Of a stretch of DNA of 64,000 bases, positions 22,020-32,280 are shown piece after piece; the first letter of the stretch is position 1; each line of letters begins with the position of its first letter. The notes below the pieces were generated by a model that was not told the origin of the DNA, ran no database searches, and worked only from the letters and a program-made list of their open reading frames with translations. The translations under genes were made by a program, and so were the position numbers. The stretch lies in contig OY987302.1 of the NCBI GenBank assembly GCA_963920635.1, positions 26,821,278-26,885,277 on the forward strand, given 5' to 3'. Origin of the DNA: Pseudeuparius sepicola. Taxonomy: Eukaryota > Arthropoda > Insecta > Coleoptera > Anthribidae.

Positions 22020-23060
22020 TCTAATCTCACAATTATTTCTTCTCCACGGAAATTTACTAACTGAAAATTTTGATCCAAAATCGATAAGGTTATATTATTT
22101 ATTTCCCGTTTAATGACAGGCAAGTAAAGTAGGTTTCTAGGAGTTTTGTCTATGGCGTCCCCCGGATTCAGGAGAAAACTCGTAAATAGTATGAGTAGGT
22201 CCGTTGTTATAGTACCTACGCTCCAGAGGATAAATTGCTGTCAATATGTATTGTTCTGTCAATATGTATTGTTCTGGTTTTGACAATGAATAAAAAACCC
22301 CAGGAAGGAGCCAAAGCTCTATGGGCATTATAAAATACGTGAGACGTAAATCGCCCTGTATGGAGACTGAATTTTGACAAAATAGTTTTATATTTGACAG
22401 TTGTCATGGTGGTTTGTGCTATTAGATATTTGTGTAGTTCTTCGATAAGTACTTTTTGGAGATCTGTGCAGCCTGCGGCTATTCCGTGACTACCAGAACA
22501 AAATGTTTGGGGGATAACATTCCATCGGTAAGTACTTTTGTAAACCGGAAACGGCATGCCGCCATATGCAGAGACTGGACCGGTCCAGCGTAAAGCCCAA
22601 ATTTGCTCCTTCCTGGGGTTCTTTATTCATACGGTTTTGACGATATTGACCGGTAAATCTGATGCGTGGACACTTAGTGGGGGTAGTAACCAAGCAATGC
22701 GGCAATCGAATCTTTTGGTGGAAAATCAATCGTATATTTATCGCTGTAATTTCACACTACAGAGTGTTAGTATTGACTTTCAATGAAAAATCGGGTATTT
22801 CGTTAAGATTTCTTAAAATTTTAATTATCGCCTTCTCTATGGCAGCAATTTCGTAAGATCCTGTGGGTATTTCTAAAACTTTCAGTTCGTTTGCTTGATC
22901 GATTAAATAAAATTTATTATTCGGTGCCTCAATATTCAGTATCGTATTATATAATTAAAACCTGAGCAACCCTAAACCATATTGTAAATTGGGTTCTAAA
23001 TAAATGGGATTATTGTAATCAACCGAGAGCACAGAGCTGTAGCCTTTCAACGTGAATAAC
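22020..23060 (-). pseudogene. Penton/fiber-like structural protein pseudogene of a virus-like element
   Basis: N-terminal block: LKGYSSVLSVDYNNPIYLEP, then NNKFYLIDQANELKVLEI. C-terminal block: PTHTIYEFSPESG, then RNLLYLPVIKREINNITLSI ending in NFRGEEIIVRLEIR. These segments fit the second structural protein of Polinton/adintovirus-type elements, located just upstream of the capsid gene as here. The middle (about 22316-22590) appears foreign or rearranged: the sequence at 22275-22315 reappears inverted at 22600-22645, and the frames there do not join. Several stops are present. A single-jelly-roll identity is inferred, not shown. Confidence 0.55.
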
Positions 23061-23104
23061 AATGACTTGACTACCAGTTTTAAGTGGGTCAGCTCTTTTT
23101 CTAA

Positions 23105-23445
23105 AGAAATTCGAGACACATTTATTTCGTTAAATTTTTGATATGCATCGTTATTATATACAATTTTAACTTTTTCTAAATATTTAACAAGTTCCTTCGG
23201 CGGTTTTAAGTTACCAAAACTATCAAAGTATTCAACAATATTATATTTTTATATGCTACTCAGTGAGTGCCTCTATTGTTTTTAACATCTAAATTAATAA
23301 TTGCAGACTCATACACATGTGGTTTACTTGGAAGTGCATTTCCCATGAATCTATCTCTAAAATATGAAAACTTTAATTCCCTGGCAAATTTTTCCAGGTC
23401 AACGTTAGTTAATGGTCTCTTGAGTAGCTTCACTGGGAGTTTTTT
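23105..23445 (-). pseudogene. Adenain-like cysteine protease remnant
   Basis: Contains RPLTNVDLEKFARELKFSYF, then an INLD segment and GTH directly followed by an in-frame TGA (23260-23262) where a Trp codon is expected (GTHWVAY-type motif). After a frameshift comes VEYFDSFGNLKPPKELVKYL. The His and the Asp of YFDSFG are the expected catalytic residues of the adenovirus-type maturation protease found in Polintons and adintoviruses. The downstream Gln/Cys part is missing: sequence passes directly into the next structural gene. It is therefore inactive. Confidence 0.6.
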
Positions 23446-23449
23446 TGTT

Positions 23450-24183
23450 TCCTTAAAAATAAACCGAAGCCTCGCTTGTTTTTTCTTAAGTAAAGTACCG
23501 ATCCGATTGCTTCCATCGATTTATTATGACGTTTTTGTTCATCTTTCTCTGCATATCTTTCGCAACAATGACTATTTTAGCAATTGCGCTGGCACCGCCT
23601 GCCACTGATCCGAGAGCTTGGAATCAACGAAAGAAACCCACCGCTCGCCTCAAACGGAGTTATTATGGGGATTCGCATTTTTTTCTTTCCACCTACTTTT
23701 TTAACAGTTAAACGTGCCGCCGCTTTAATTTCTCCTAGTGTGGTTTTCTTAATTTTTTAATTATTAAGTTTATTTCCGTTAAATGATTTTTTCAATGATT
23801 TTTCAACCTTTTTCACTATATCACGTTTGGACAATTTTTTTAAGCCCATGCCTAACTTGCGTTTAGTTTTCATTGTTGTAATAACAAACCAAGCAGCTGC
23901 CGTTTCACCTAGTTTTTGCGTCCTTAGACTTAACTCTTTGCCAAGCTTTATTTTCTAATACTAGATCGGATTTAGGTCGATCCTCTAAAGAGGAAGGTTT
24001 CGAATATTCTATGTCGTGTTCCTTGCATGCAAAGTCGAGGGGGCTTATGCCTGGGTCTCCCCTAGCTAATCTTTTGTTTAGCTTAGTTCCAGGCCCGCAA
24101 TATTGATACCCAGGAATGTGCAGTTAAGCTGGTAGATTACTTATAAGTGTATTAACCAAACCGTCTCCTGTCAATGATAACAT
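23450..24183 (-). pseudogene. PLA2-domain / basic core protein pseudogene of a virus-like element
   Basis: ATG at 24183, then an in-frame TAA (24124-24126), then a phospholipase A2 signature: YQYCGPGTKL (calcium loop) and DFACKEHDIEYS (catalytic His-Asp pair), as in parvovirus-type PLA2 domains. A frameshift near 23910 separates this from a Lys/Arg-rich tail (MKTKRKLGMGLKKLSKRD) with a stop at 23758, and a Gly/Pro-rich segment follows to about 23450. PLA2 followed by a basic core region is known for virion proteins of adintovirus-type elements. In such viruses the enzyme helps escape from membranes; this copy is broken. Confidence 0.65.
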
Positions 24184-25015
24184 TATTAGACTAATTGCAA
24201 GTCTTTACACGAAAATATATTTATAAGTTTCAAAACGGCAACACAAAGTCTCAATCATTAGTAATTATATTTTCCCCAAACCCGCCTATTCTCCAATTTT
24301 AGTGTTTATTCTTTAACTGTTCACCATATCAAAAATGTTTATATAATACCGAGCGCGCTAATTTATATTAAGGTTTACTTTAAGTTAGACGGACCTCGAG
24401 GCATTGGAAAGTGTGTTTATGTAAATGCTGTTTGTATAAAGTTTAATTTTAACACCATAATAAATGTTTTATTGCAGACCCGCATGCTGACGTTGCTTTA
24501 ATTCACCACCAATTATGTAAACAGTGGATCGTCGATGCCTGCGCGGGATAACTCTGAATTTTAATTTTCCTTTAAAAAGCATAAATATTTAAGTTAGTGT
24601 AAGTTCAATTTAGACTGACCCTTGTAACTGATGTGTGACTCATAAAACCGCGATTTATGAATTGGTTATTATTCCACATTTTCGCTATCGAGCTATCGAA
24701 TTATGGATCGTTTGATCCAGCTACTTTGTGAATCATGCCTCCGTTGTTTTAACTATTCACATCAAATAAAGTTTGGAATTTAGATGATTTGTTGTATTTA
24801 CAACAGTTTTATTCGATGGGTCGTTTCTCGTAATAAAATACTGGGTGATGTTTAATCTTTTATTAAAAAGAATTACAAGATATTTTCTAACATTGGGTTC
24901 CATGGGGTTCCATGGGAGTAAGAAGGACATAAGTTAGATGTTTTGTATTCCAAGAATTGAGATATTTTCTAACAGACATTTAAGGGCAAATGACAACAAT
25001 TCAGAATTCCCCATG
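24184..25015. other. AT-rich spacer, nothing recognised
   Basis: No coding frame of note, no terminal repeats found. It lies between the virus-like block and the next open frame and could include flank of either. Confidence 0.45.
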
Positions 25016-25489
25016 TTAATTTTCTATGGCCGCAATGGGGACATGACAATTATTGTCTACTATTTTAAAATGATTGGCCTTGTGCTTTTTCCCCATATCC
25101 ACTTGTCCTTTGTAAACTAGCGAGTATTTTTCACTGGAAAAATATTCGAGGCACGGTTTGAACGCCTCCGTTACTCTGTTCGGCAGGAAAACGACACCAT
25201 CCTGCAACTCCAGCAAAATGGTCTCCATGAACGTTGTTTTCACCACCTTCCCCGAGAAAATTTTCATCGGCAGGACTTCACCCAATTCAGCCAAATTTAC
25301 CGTCGGTTTCTGAGACAAGCAACTAAATTTGTTTATGATTTTCAAATCCATTTCTTTGCTGCAAGCCATCTTAGCTCGCCTCGGCTGAACTCCACACAAC
25401 AGCAAATTATGTCTTTTATCAAAGCTAGAGGGGTGGGGAGACCTCCAACACGATTCCCCATCAACCTTGAAGCAATTCTCCGAAATCAA
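25016..25489 (-). CDS. Hypothetical protein (possibly from the adjacent virus-like element)
   Basis: A 157-codon open frame; an internal start (MDLKIINKF, about 25350) would give about 112 residues and looks more natural because the first 45 residues are compositionally odd. The C-terminal part alternates hydrophobic and polar residues (TILLELQDGVVFLPNR, then YSLVYKGQVDMG), suggesting a small beta-rich fold such as an OB fold, but I see no diagnostic motif. It has the same strand as the virus-like gene block and lies 0.8 kb upstream of it, so membership is possible. No internal stop is present. Function unknown. Confidence 0.4.
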   Translation of the reverse strand: MISENCFKVDGESCWRSPHPSSFDKRHNLLLCGVQPRRAKMACSKEMDLKIINKFSCLSQKPTVNLAELGEVLPMKIFSGKVVKTTFMETILLELQDGVVFLPNRVTEAFKPCLEYFSSEKYSLVYKGQVDMGKKHKANHFKIVDNNCHVPIAAIEN

Positions 25490-25670
25490 CCTTGAACTGA
25501 TTCTAGGAAATCTAGATGGGTTGATCTTGAAAGCGATTTGATCTTGAAACGATTTTCAGATATCAACCTTGAAACAGTTCTCCGAATTCTAGATGGGTTG
25601 ACCTTGAATCACAATTCCCAGAAATCAACGCGATTCCGGAAACCTTGACCCCGCCCCTTGACCTCGAACC
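25430..25670. repeat. Degenerate CCTTGAA-type minisatellite
   Basis: The phrases AACCTTGAA, GATGGGTTGA and TCTCCGAA recur at irregular spacing (for example twice TCTAGATGGGTTGA about 93 bp apart). It looks like a decayed short tandem array. No coding function is evident. Confidence 0.5.
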
Positions 25671-25869
25671 ACCAACCGTTCTTCGCAACCTTCAACCGAC
25701 GACTTTGGAAACGGCGGCCATTTTGGGTTCTAAGTTTAACTTGTACGTTACTAGTAGACTGCGTAAAGATGTTTATACACTTTTCGTAAATAAATAATTT
25801 TTAGAAACATTCTTCGCAAATAAGAAGATAAAACTAGATCGCATAACTGTTGCGACCCTCAGAAATAAA

Positions 25870-26640
25870 ACTAGTAAACGCGAAACGGCAAAAAATGGGA
25901 TTCCATTGGGAATGAAAATCGGTTGTAAAAATCAGTAGGTACACAAAGTGCAGAAGTAAGTTCTGCCCAAAGCGCCGAGGAGAAGCTTGCTGCCTCCACC
26001 TGCCAAAACCTGCCGCATAAACGACATTTAGATTTGGATCTGAACCGTCGATGGAGGAAGGGGAAGATTAGCTTCCTAATGCAAAATATCGATCCACCAA
26101 ATACTGCTCGGAAGAAGATGGAGCCACCGTCGAATACTTCTCGGCGCGGTGGGGGAAACGAGGCTTCCCAGTCCGACACGGTTGTTCGGTAGATGGCGCA
26201 CTTGCACCATCCTCGGATTACGTCTCGGCGTGGAGGTGGAAACGAGGCTTCTGTCCGGTACATGGCGCACTGCGCACTTGTAATACGGCTTCCCAAACCG
26301 AACTTTTGTTCGGCAGATGGCGCGCTTCGCGGCTTGCCAAATCTGTTGATTTGACCTTGGCCGTTTGCGTTTTTTGTGCTGTACGAATGGGTCATCGCCA
26401 TCGATCGACGGCTGGAAGATATAATTTTAGATTTTGTATTCCAGCGTTCGATTCGAGTCGCCCGGCCGCGGCCCCGCCCCCCTCTTTGCCTATGGAGGCG
26501 GTTTTTTTAAAGTAGCGAGTAACGTTATTAATTGTTAATGACAAATTTCTCGAGTCTTTTTAAAATAATCTTTTTATAATGGAGTTATAACGTTGATTGA
26601 TTACTTCCTCCATCGACGGTTATAATATTCATATACAACA
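25870..26640. repeat. Repeat patch with inverted 17-bp flanks
   Basis: ACCGTCGATGGAGGAAG at 26044-26060 is matched by its reverse complement at 26604-26620, bracketing about 570 bp. Inside, an irregular unit containing GAAACGAGGCTTC and AGATGGCGC recurs about three times (26120-26330). The long frame on - (25871-26401) runs through these repeats and is compositionally odd, so I do not call it a gene. Confidence 0.4.
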
Positions 26641-26899
26641 AGGTGACCAACTCCTGGCTGACGAAAACCGGGACAGTAGTTAGACCTAGCTATTTTTTTA
26701 CCTATAATATGCAACTGTCAAGTTTTGTAGTTTAATCAACTTATGATTTTGTTAGAATTGATCTAGTTCATGCTTTTAACCAATAAATACCACCCAAGGG
26801 AAACAAAAAAGAATTTGTGATCAAGTAATATAACAAAAATAAAATTAACACAAAGCCACAGGTACATAAATTAAAAAAAATACTGGTTGTTTACAATAT

Positions 26900-27432
26900 A
26901 CAGGGTGGCCCAGGATAAGTGAGCCAATATGTGTAAAAGAAAAAAATTTTCGCGTTTAAATTTGATTGTTTGTGTGTGGTTCTGATTTCTGATTTGTTTG
27001 ACTGGAAACTAATTTTTAGCATATTTTCGTTTTTGAAAAATCAAGATGGCGTCGACAGCGACCATTTATTTATTTTCATTGTAGGTGAAGTGCCTTTTCC
27101 TTTAAAGACAACAAAAAATTTCATTAAGAAAAGTTGTTCCCAATTAAAATTACCCCAGAGTACCAAATTTTGGAAAGATCGGCCTACTTTGTTTTCCCAC
27201 TTTTTTTTCTAAGGCGCTAAAGAAAAAATGAAAAAAATAAGTAGGCTGATTGTCTCAAAATTTGGTACACGGCAATAAGTTTTAATTCTAAACAACTTTT
27301 TCTCATAAAATTTTTCGATACCTTGTATTTAGAAGCCACTTTAGCGCGTTAGAAAAAGGAAAGAGTGAGAAAAACAAAGTAGGTAGGCCCATCTTTCCAA
27401 AATTTGGTACCAGGTGGTAACTTTTAATTGGG
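26900..27432. repeat. TACAGGGTGG-type element end plus partial foldback
   Basis: TACAGGGTGG begins at 26901. About 27160-27225 is the reverse complement of about 27330-27410 (both contain CCAAATTTTGGAAAGAT or its complement), giving a hairpin centred near 27280. It abuts the truncated copy of the 13184-14004 foldback element. Confidence 0.5.
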
Positions 27433-28120
27433 TTTTAACAAATTACATAGGGTCTTCGGCTCTCTTGAGGGCATGAACATTTTTGTCGATTTGAAGTTTT
27501 TTTTAGCACAGCGCGAAAAATTGGGCATGGAGGCCCATTTCTTTTTTAACGTCACCTGGCTGGCCAAAATTGCCATATTTTATTTTCTTATCTATTTTCT
27601 GTGCGGCCTAAAATAACCGAGAAAATCGCTTAATAAGAAATAAACAAAAAATGCATAGCCTCAAGAGAGGCGAACACCCTGTGTAATTTTCTGAAACTAT
27701 CTGAGTACCCAGTTGTATAAAGCTTCTTAGTGCCATCAATTTTCAATATGATAGTTTTCCTCTATCTCTTAAAATAAATATGCTAGGGCTATTAAATTGT
27801 TTTGCTGAATTTGAGGTATTTTTTATATTGCGCGTCAAGTTGGCTATGGCTGCCGATTTCTTTTGCAGCACCACTTAGCTGTCCAAAATTGCCACATTTT
27901 TGTTTCTTCACGATTTTTTATTGTAGGGCGCAAAATAAGTGAGAAAATCGCGGTGGTAGTTCTAAAATAATCATCCTGTATATAAAAAATAAGTTGATCA
28001 GTTATATAAAATTTCTAAAAAAATATTACCTACAAAAATTAAAGTATGAAACAAACATTAAAAAAAAACTATAAGTTTTAAGTACAGGGTGGACCAACGT
28101 TTGGCGCCCTGGCGGAGGGG
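27433..28120. mobile_element. Second, truncated copy of the 13184-14004 foldback element
   Basis: 27433-27980 matches 13447-14004 at about 95%, and the similarity continues into the flank to about 28120 (13447-14118 in the first copy). The outer left arm is absent, so the copy does not fold fully. Shared flank means a larger unit was duplicated, not the foldback alone. Confidence 0.75.
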
Positions 28121-28934
28121 TCACCCATGGGGGGCCCTGGTTATGATGTATGTAGGATATGATGTATTCATATCTAAATAGATGTAAATTCTTTGCCTTG
28201 ACTGTCACCAAACCCAAAGGTAACTCAATTTAGAAAGAGCAAAATATTTCTAAAATTTTAGTTGAAATGTGCATACGGGCAAATTTTTGAAGTAGGTTTT
28301 AATTTTTTCGTTAAAGTTTTGTTATATTATTTATGCTCTAAACCGTTGATTGAATCTTGCATCGACGTCTAAACCAAATTTTCTGTATGAATGAAAACTA
28401 TATAAATTTAGCTAGACATCATATTTTTTATGCTTAGGTATGTCAGTGTTAATACTTATGCTTATGAAATATTGTGTATAATAAACGATATGCTTTACTA
28501 GGTATGCTACTTCAGTACCTATATCACATAGATAATCGAATAACAAAACATGAAGATAATATTATAGGTATATTCCGTTGTTTGAGAATCGACGATATAA
28601 ACTTTGTTTATATACCTATTATAAACAAGGATTAAAGGTATCAAAGCGTTGATGTAGACCTTTGGAGAACAGAAACGTCGTTGTTCCTTCCTCCATCGGC
28701 TGCGAATATGAAAAAATACTAAGAGATACTTTTTGTTAAACATTTTTCTGAAGTAATAAATTCTAATAACACCCTGTATCTCCGCAACTGTGGGCCTCAG
28801 AAGCTTTATTTCAACCTTAAGTTTGACGGCTCATCCGATCATGTGACACGCCAAGTTTGAAGAAAATATCTCGTATACTTCTAGAGATACTAAGAAATAT
28901 GTGTATTTTCTCCAAACTTCTATGCTCTGTATAA
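28121..28934. other. AT-rich non-coding stretch
   Basis: Contains the recurrent AACCGTTGATTGA motif (28341) and its complement-type partner CCTTCCTCCATCGG (28686), plus an inverted TACAGGGTG-type end near 28760. No gene seen. Confidence 0.45.
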
Positions 28935-29044
28935 AAAAAACTAAGGCCCGTAGGAGAAAAAAAATATATATGAAGAAGTGCCCTTATTTTGACTCCAAGA
29001 ATACGTGGTTTGATTTTTGACCATCAGTTCAGTTACACCCTGTA
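28935..29044 (-). repeat. TACAGGGTGTAAC repeat fragment, copy 2
   Basis: Reverse complement of 17478-17590. It ends CACCCTGTA at 29044, then TA, then CAGTGTCTGACAGAAAGT, which resembles the CAGTGCCCGCCAAAAAGT end at 16590. The same junction of two different element ends therefore occurs at both loci. Confidence 0.75.
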
Positions 29045-29046
29045 TA

Positions 29047-29763
29047 CAGTGTCTGACAGAAAGTTGGACACAAATGGGAATTTTCTTTATTTGAAGTTTC
29101 TCAAAACAAATTATTCTTGATAAAAGTTGGTGCTTGTGCTTAAATTCAAAATCCACCTGTAAAAATTTTAAAATTTCTATTCGTATACAGGGAAGGTTGA
29201 AAAATATGAAAATTCCTCAAGAGTAAAGTACCCTTATTTTTAGAACTACAGCAGTATAGCACTAAGAAAAGTTGTTTGGAATCCCAAGAAAATGTCAAAT
29301 ATGAATTCACAGCCACCTACTCAAAAGAAGAAGAAAGATCACACTTTCGCATTTTTTATTCACTATATAATAGATAATATTAATATTAGCTATGCATTTT
29401 GAGGCACATCTTCAAGCATGACAGTACGATACCAACGATTTTTATTTACGTTCAACTACCATCTTAAAAACACTTAATAACTGAAACTTCTGCAAAGTTT
29501 GTCGTTTTTTTGTGTCCAGGTAAATACTACTACAATTTCAAACATAACTTAGCAACTAATCTGTGGAACACAAAAATTTTTTTAATAGAACAACAATTTA
29601 AGTTATTTATTTAATAAATGATAATTCAACAATAAAATTATCACAACAAAAAAATTATTACGAGAATAAACATTTCAGTGACTACTCTACATGTGACCCT
29701 TCCTTCGCTTCCTTTCGCCTTCAACCAGCGACTATCCCACAAGGCAATATAACAAATTTTTGA
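29047..29763. other. CAGTG-type element end and AT-rich stretch
   Basis: Starts with a CAGTGTCTGACAGAAAGT end related to the 16590-17475 family, then AT-rich DNA with no gene. The other end of this element was not found. Confidence 0.4.
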
Positions 29764-30248
29764 GGTAATTATGGAACGTAGTGTATCCACCGCCCGATTT
29801 TCTTAAAATTTTGGCTACCCACCTATTTTTGAGGTCCCTGACCAAGAATCTAACCTCAGTTTTTTGAGGCCGGACGTAGTTTCCGAGAAAATGAATTTTC
29901 AAATTTCCTTTTGACACCCGACACCCCATTTTTCACGGCGACATTTGTGGTTATAATCCAGAAAAAAATTTAGTGTACGCAGCTTAAACTGATCACCACC
30001 CTATGCTGCAGAAGGCGCAAAAATATGGTGGTGATCAATTTGAGCTAAATTCATCTCGATTATAACCAAATATTACCGTGAAAAAGTGGGGCGTCAAAAG
30101 GAAATTTGAAAATTCATTTTCTCAGAAACTATGTCCGACCTCAAAACACTGAGGTTAGATTCGTGTTCAGGGACCTCGAAAATAGGGGGGTAGCCAAAAT
30201 TTCAAGAAAATCGATCGGGCGGTGCATATACTATGCTCCATAATTACC
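29764..30248. mobile_element. 485-bp foldback element with perfect 8-bp target duplication
   Basis: Left end GGTAATTATGGA and right end TCCATAATTACC begin long imperfect arms (centre near 30006) in which the two halves pair throughout. ATTTTTGA lies directly outside both ends (29756-29763 and 30249-30256): a perfect 8-bp target duplication, as made by hAT- or P-type transposases. It has no coding content. It is clearly distinct from the TA-inserting foldbacks elsewhere in this window. Confidence 0.88.
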
Positions 30249-30710
30249 ATTTTTGAATACGCTTCCTCAATGTTTGAATACGATTTTGCAGACTTCTCAG
30301 CTTCACAACTCACAACGCTTTCGGCTTCGGCTTTTTCAACCTGACCAAGTTCAATTTTTTGTTTTTTTTTTATTTGGGACCTTCCCTACGACTCGTGCTC
30401 GATTTGGGCAAATAACTTGGGCAACCTGGTAACTTAGAAGGTATTGCACCTAAAAAAGTAAGTATATTTTGTAAAAATATAATAAAATTAACTTGCCATG
30501 AAAATTTAAAACCTTTAGCTAAACGTGGAATTTTTAAAGGCGCACGTAGTTTCACCAGTCGATTCCACAACACACCGTTGATTGAGGACCATCGACGAAC
30601 ACACGTAGTCTCCCTTTCAATGTCTTGTGTTAAAAAGTGTTGTTCACAGACCTACAATAACCCGAAGCTTTATGAAAAATATATAAGAAATGTAACATAA
30701 TATAACATAC
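30249..30710. other. Spacer with dispersed repeat copy 2
   Basis: 30390-30547 is the second copy of the repeat at 17741-17902. ACCGTTGATTGAGGA at 30573 belongs to the recurrent motif set described in the findings. Confidence 0.55.
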
Positions 30711-30884
30711 CTTAGAATGTTTCTTGACTACAAAGTAAGCCCTTTTTATGGCTTGCACCCTTGTTTGTATAAATAAGGCTTGCACCCATTTTGCCCTCAA
30801 AACTTGATCCTTAGGAAAGGCAAAAACGGACACTTTTGGCTTTGGCCCGGTTAGGTAATTGCCATTGACGATACAACAAAACAC
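30711..30884 (-). pseudogene. THAP-domain-like exon relic
   Basis: From the ATG at 30884 the frame has CCIVNG, then VSVFAFPKDQVLRAKWVQAL, then a Lys-rich end. The FxFPKDxxLRxKWxxAL pattern is characteristic of the THAP zinc finger (C2CH), found in P-element-type transposases and host proteins. Zinc ligands appear lost: the second Cys after IVN reads Gly, and the expected Cys before KKH reads Val. The sequence AAG|GTATGT at 30711/30710 would serve as a splice donor. The protein's remainder is not found nearby. Confidence 0.5.
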
Positions 30885-32280
30885 ATTTTCACTTCATAAC
30901 CTCTGTACCTATGGTTCGTACAACACAAATTCCGTTGCACGTCATCAATAACCAATTAATGACGAAAATTGTGTTACCAACGTTTCATATGAAAACATAT
31001 ATGTGATTTTGTGTTGATATTTGAATTTGGCCTAGTATTATGTTGGTACCGCTGTTAACGCTACGGGTGACGTTGCCGAATTTACAACCGCCAGAGCCCG
31101 AGTTATAAGTTATAACCTCGTGGACGCGCACGTGAACGTTTCCACGTGTTTTGCATTGGAATAAACAATTCCGAAAGCTTGGCAATTAACCAATAGTTTT
31201 CTTTAAAGACCAACTTGACTGCAAACCCACTAAAAGTTCAATCTTTTATCATATAAAATACATTTTATGCTTGTGGTTTAAAAATATGGTGAATGCGACG
31301 GTTATAGTTTATATCTTTATTTACCACGATACGGCAACGCTGCGTCCCTATGACCAGTCTTTTCCAATGCCGTATACGATGACGTGCATCGGAATTTGTT
31401 TTGTACAAACCATATTTATCAATAATCTGATGGCTCAAAACATGAAATGTTTTTTTATATGCACACACTAATTATCGGACTAGAACACCACCGCACACTA
31501 CTGTATCCACCAAATACACTGTCGTAACAATAATATAAGTGGAAATAAGAAAACGAGAATCTAACCGGCAGCAAAAGGCAAAAACAGCTGGACATCGGAT
31601 CGGACGGGACTATGCCGATCGATACCCGCGTAAATACAGTTTCCTGCGCTGTAAAATTTAACCTTCCATCGTCGATGGAGCGACCGTTGACATCGAAGGA
31701 GCGACGCTTTGCCCGAACCGTTGATTGAAGATTCCTTCCTCAATCGACCGACTCGAATGGTGGTTTCGGAATTTGGCGCCACCGTACGGACGCGTCTCGG
31801 TGAAATGTAAGAGAACGAGACAGAAACATTTAGTAACAAGTGGGAATGTGACAGACAGACCATAGGGGTCACATTTGCATGCCACCCCAAGGTAAGATAT
31901 CTTCCCCTTCCTCAATCAACGATCTGAACACAGAGTAAGCGATTTTGTTAGTTAAGTTTCTATACTGTCTGAACTCTCTTTTTATTTTTATATTATTATT
32001 TTATTGTTATTTTCATTTTATTGTGAGTTGAATGCAATGGGTTTTATTGTCAAAGTAATTAATTGTATCTCGTTTTACTAGAATTTTGTCTTATTTAAAA
32101 CAGTGCCGTAACCAAAATAATTCTGTTTATTTCATGCTAAATTTTTTGATACATTTATATACATTGGTAACTATCAAATTTTATATCATTTTTAAAGGTG
32201 TTTGTCGAGCCTATGTCAAATATCTGCATATTTTCCTTATACTAAAAAATATAATATTCCGTCAAATAATTCTTTAAATA
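30885..32280. other. Non-coding stretch with repeated short motif
   Basis: Contains AACCGTTGATTGA (31716) with TTCCTTCCTCAATCGAC immediately after, CTTCCATCGTCGATGG (31662) and CTTCCTCAATCAAC (31907). Frames on both strands at 31265-31471 and 31561-31915 overlap each other and show no domain. No gene assigned. Confidence 0.4.

Noticed and set aside
25871..26401. 176-codon open frame on -
   Set aside because: It runs through internally repeated DNA, is rich in Phe/Arg/Ser without pattern, and overlaps other frames; most likely chance.
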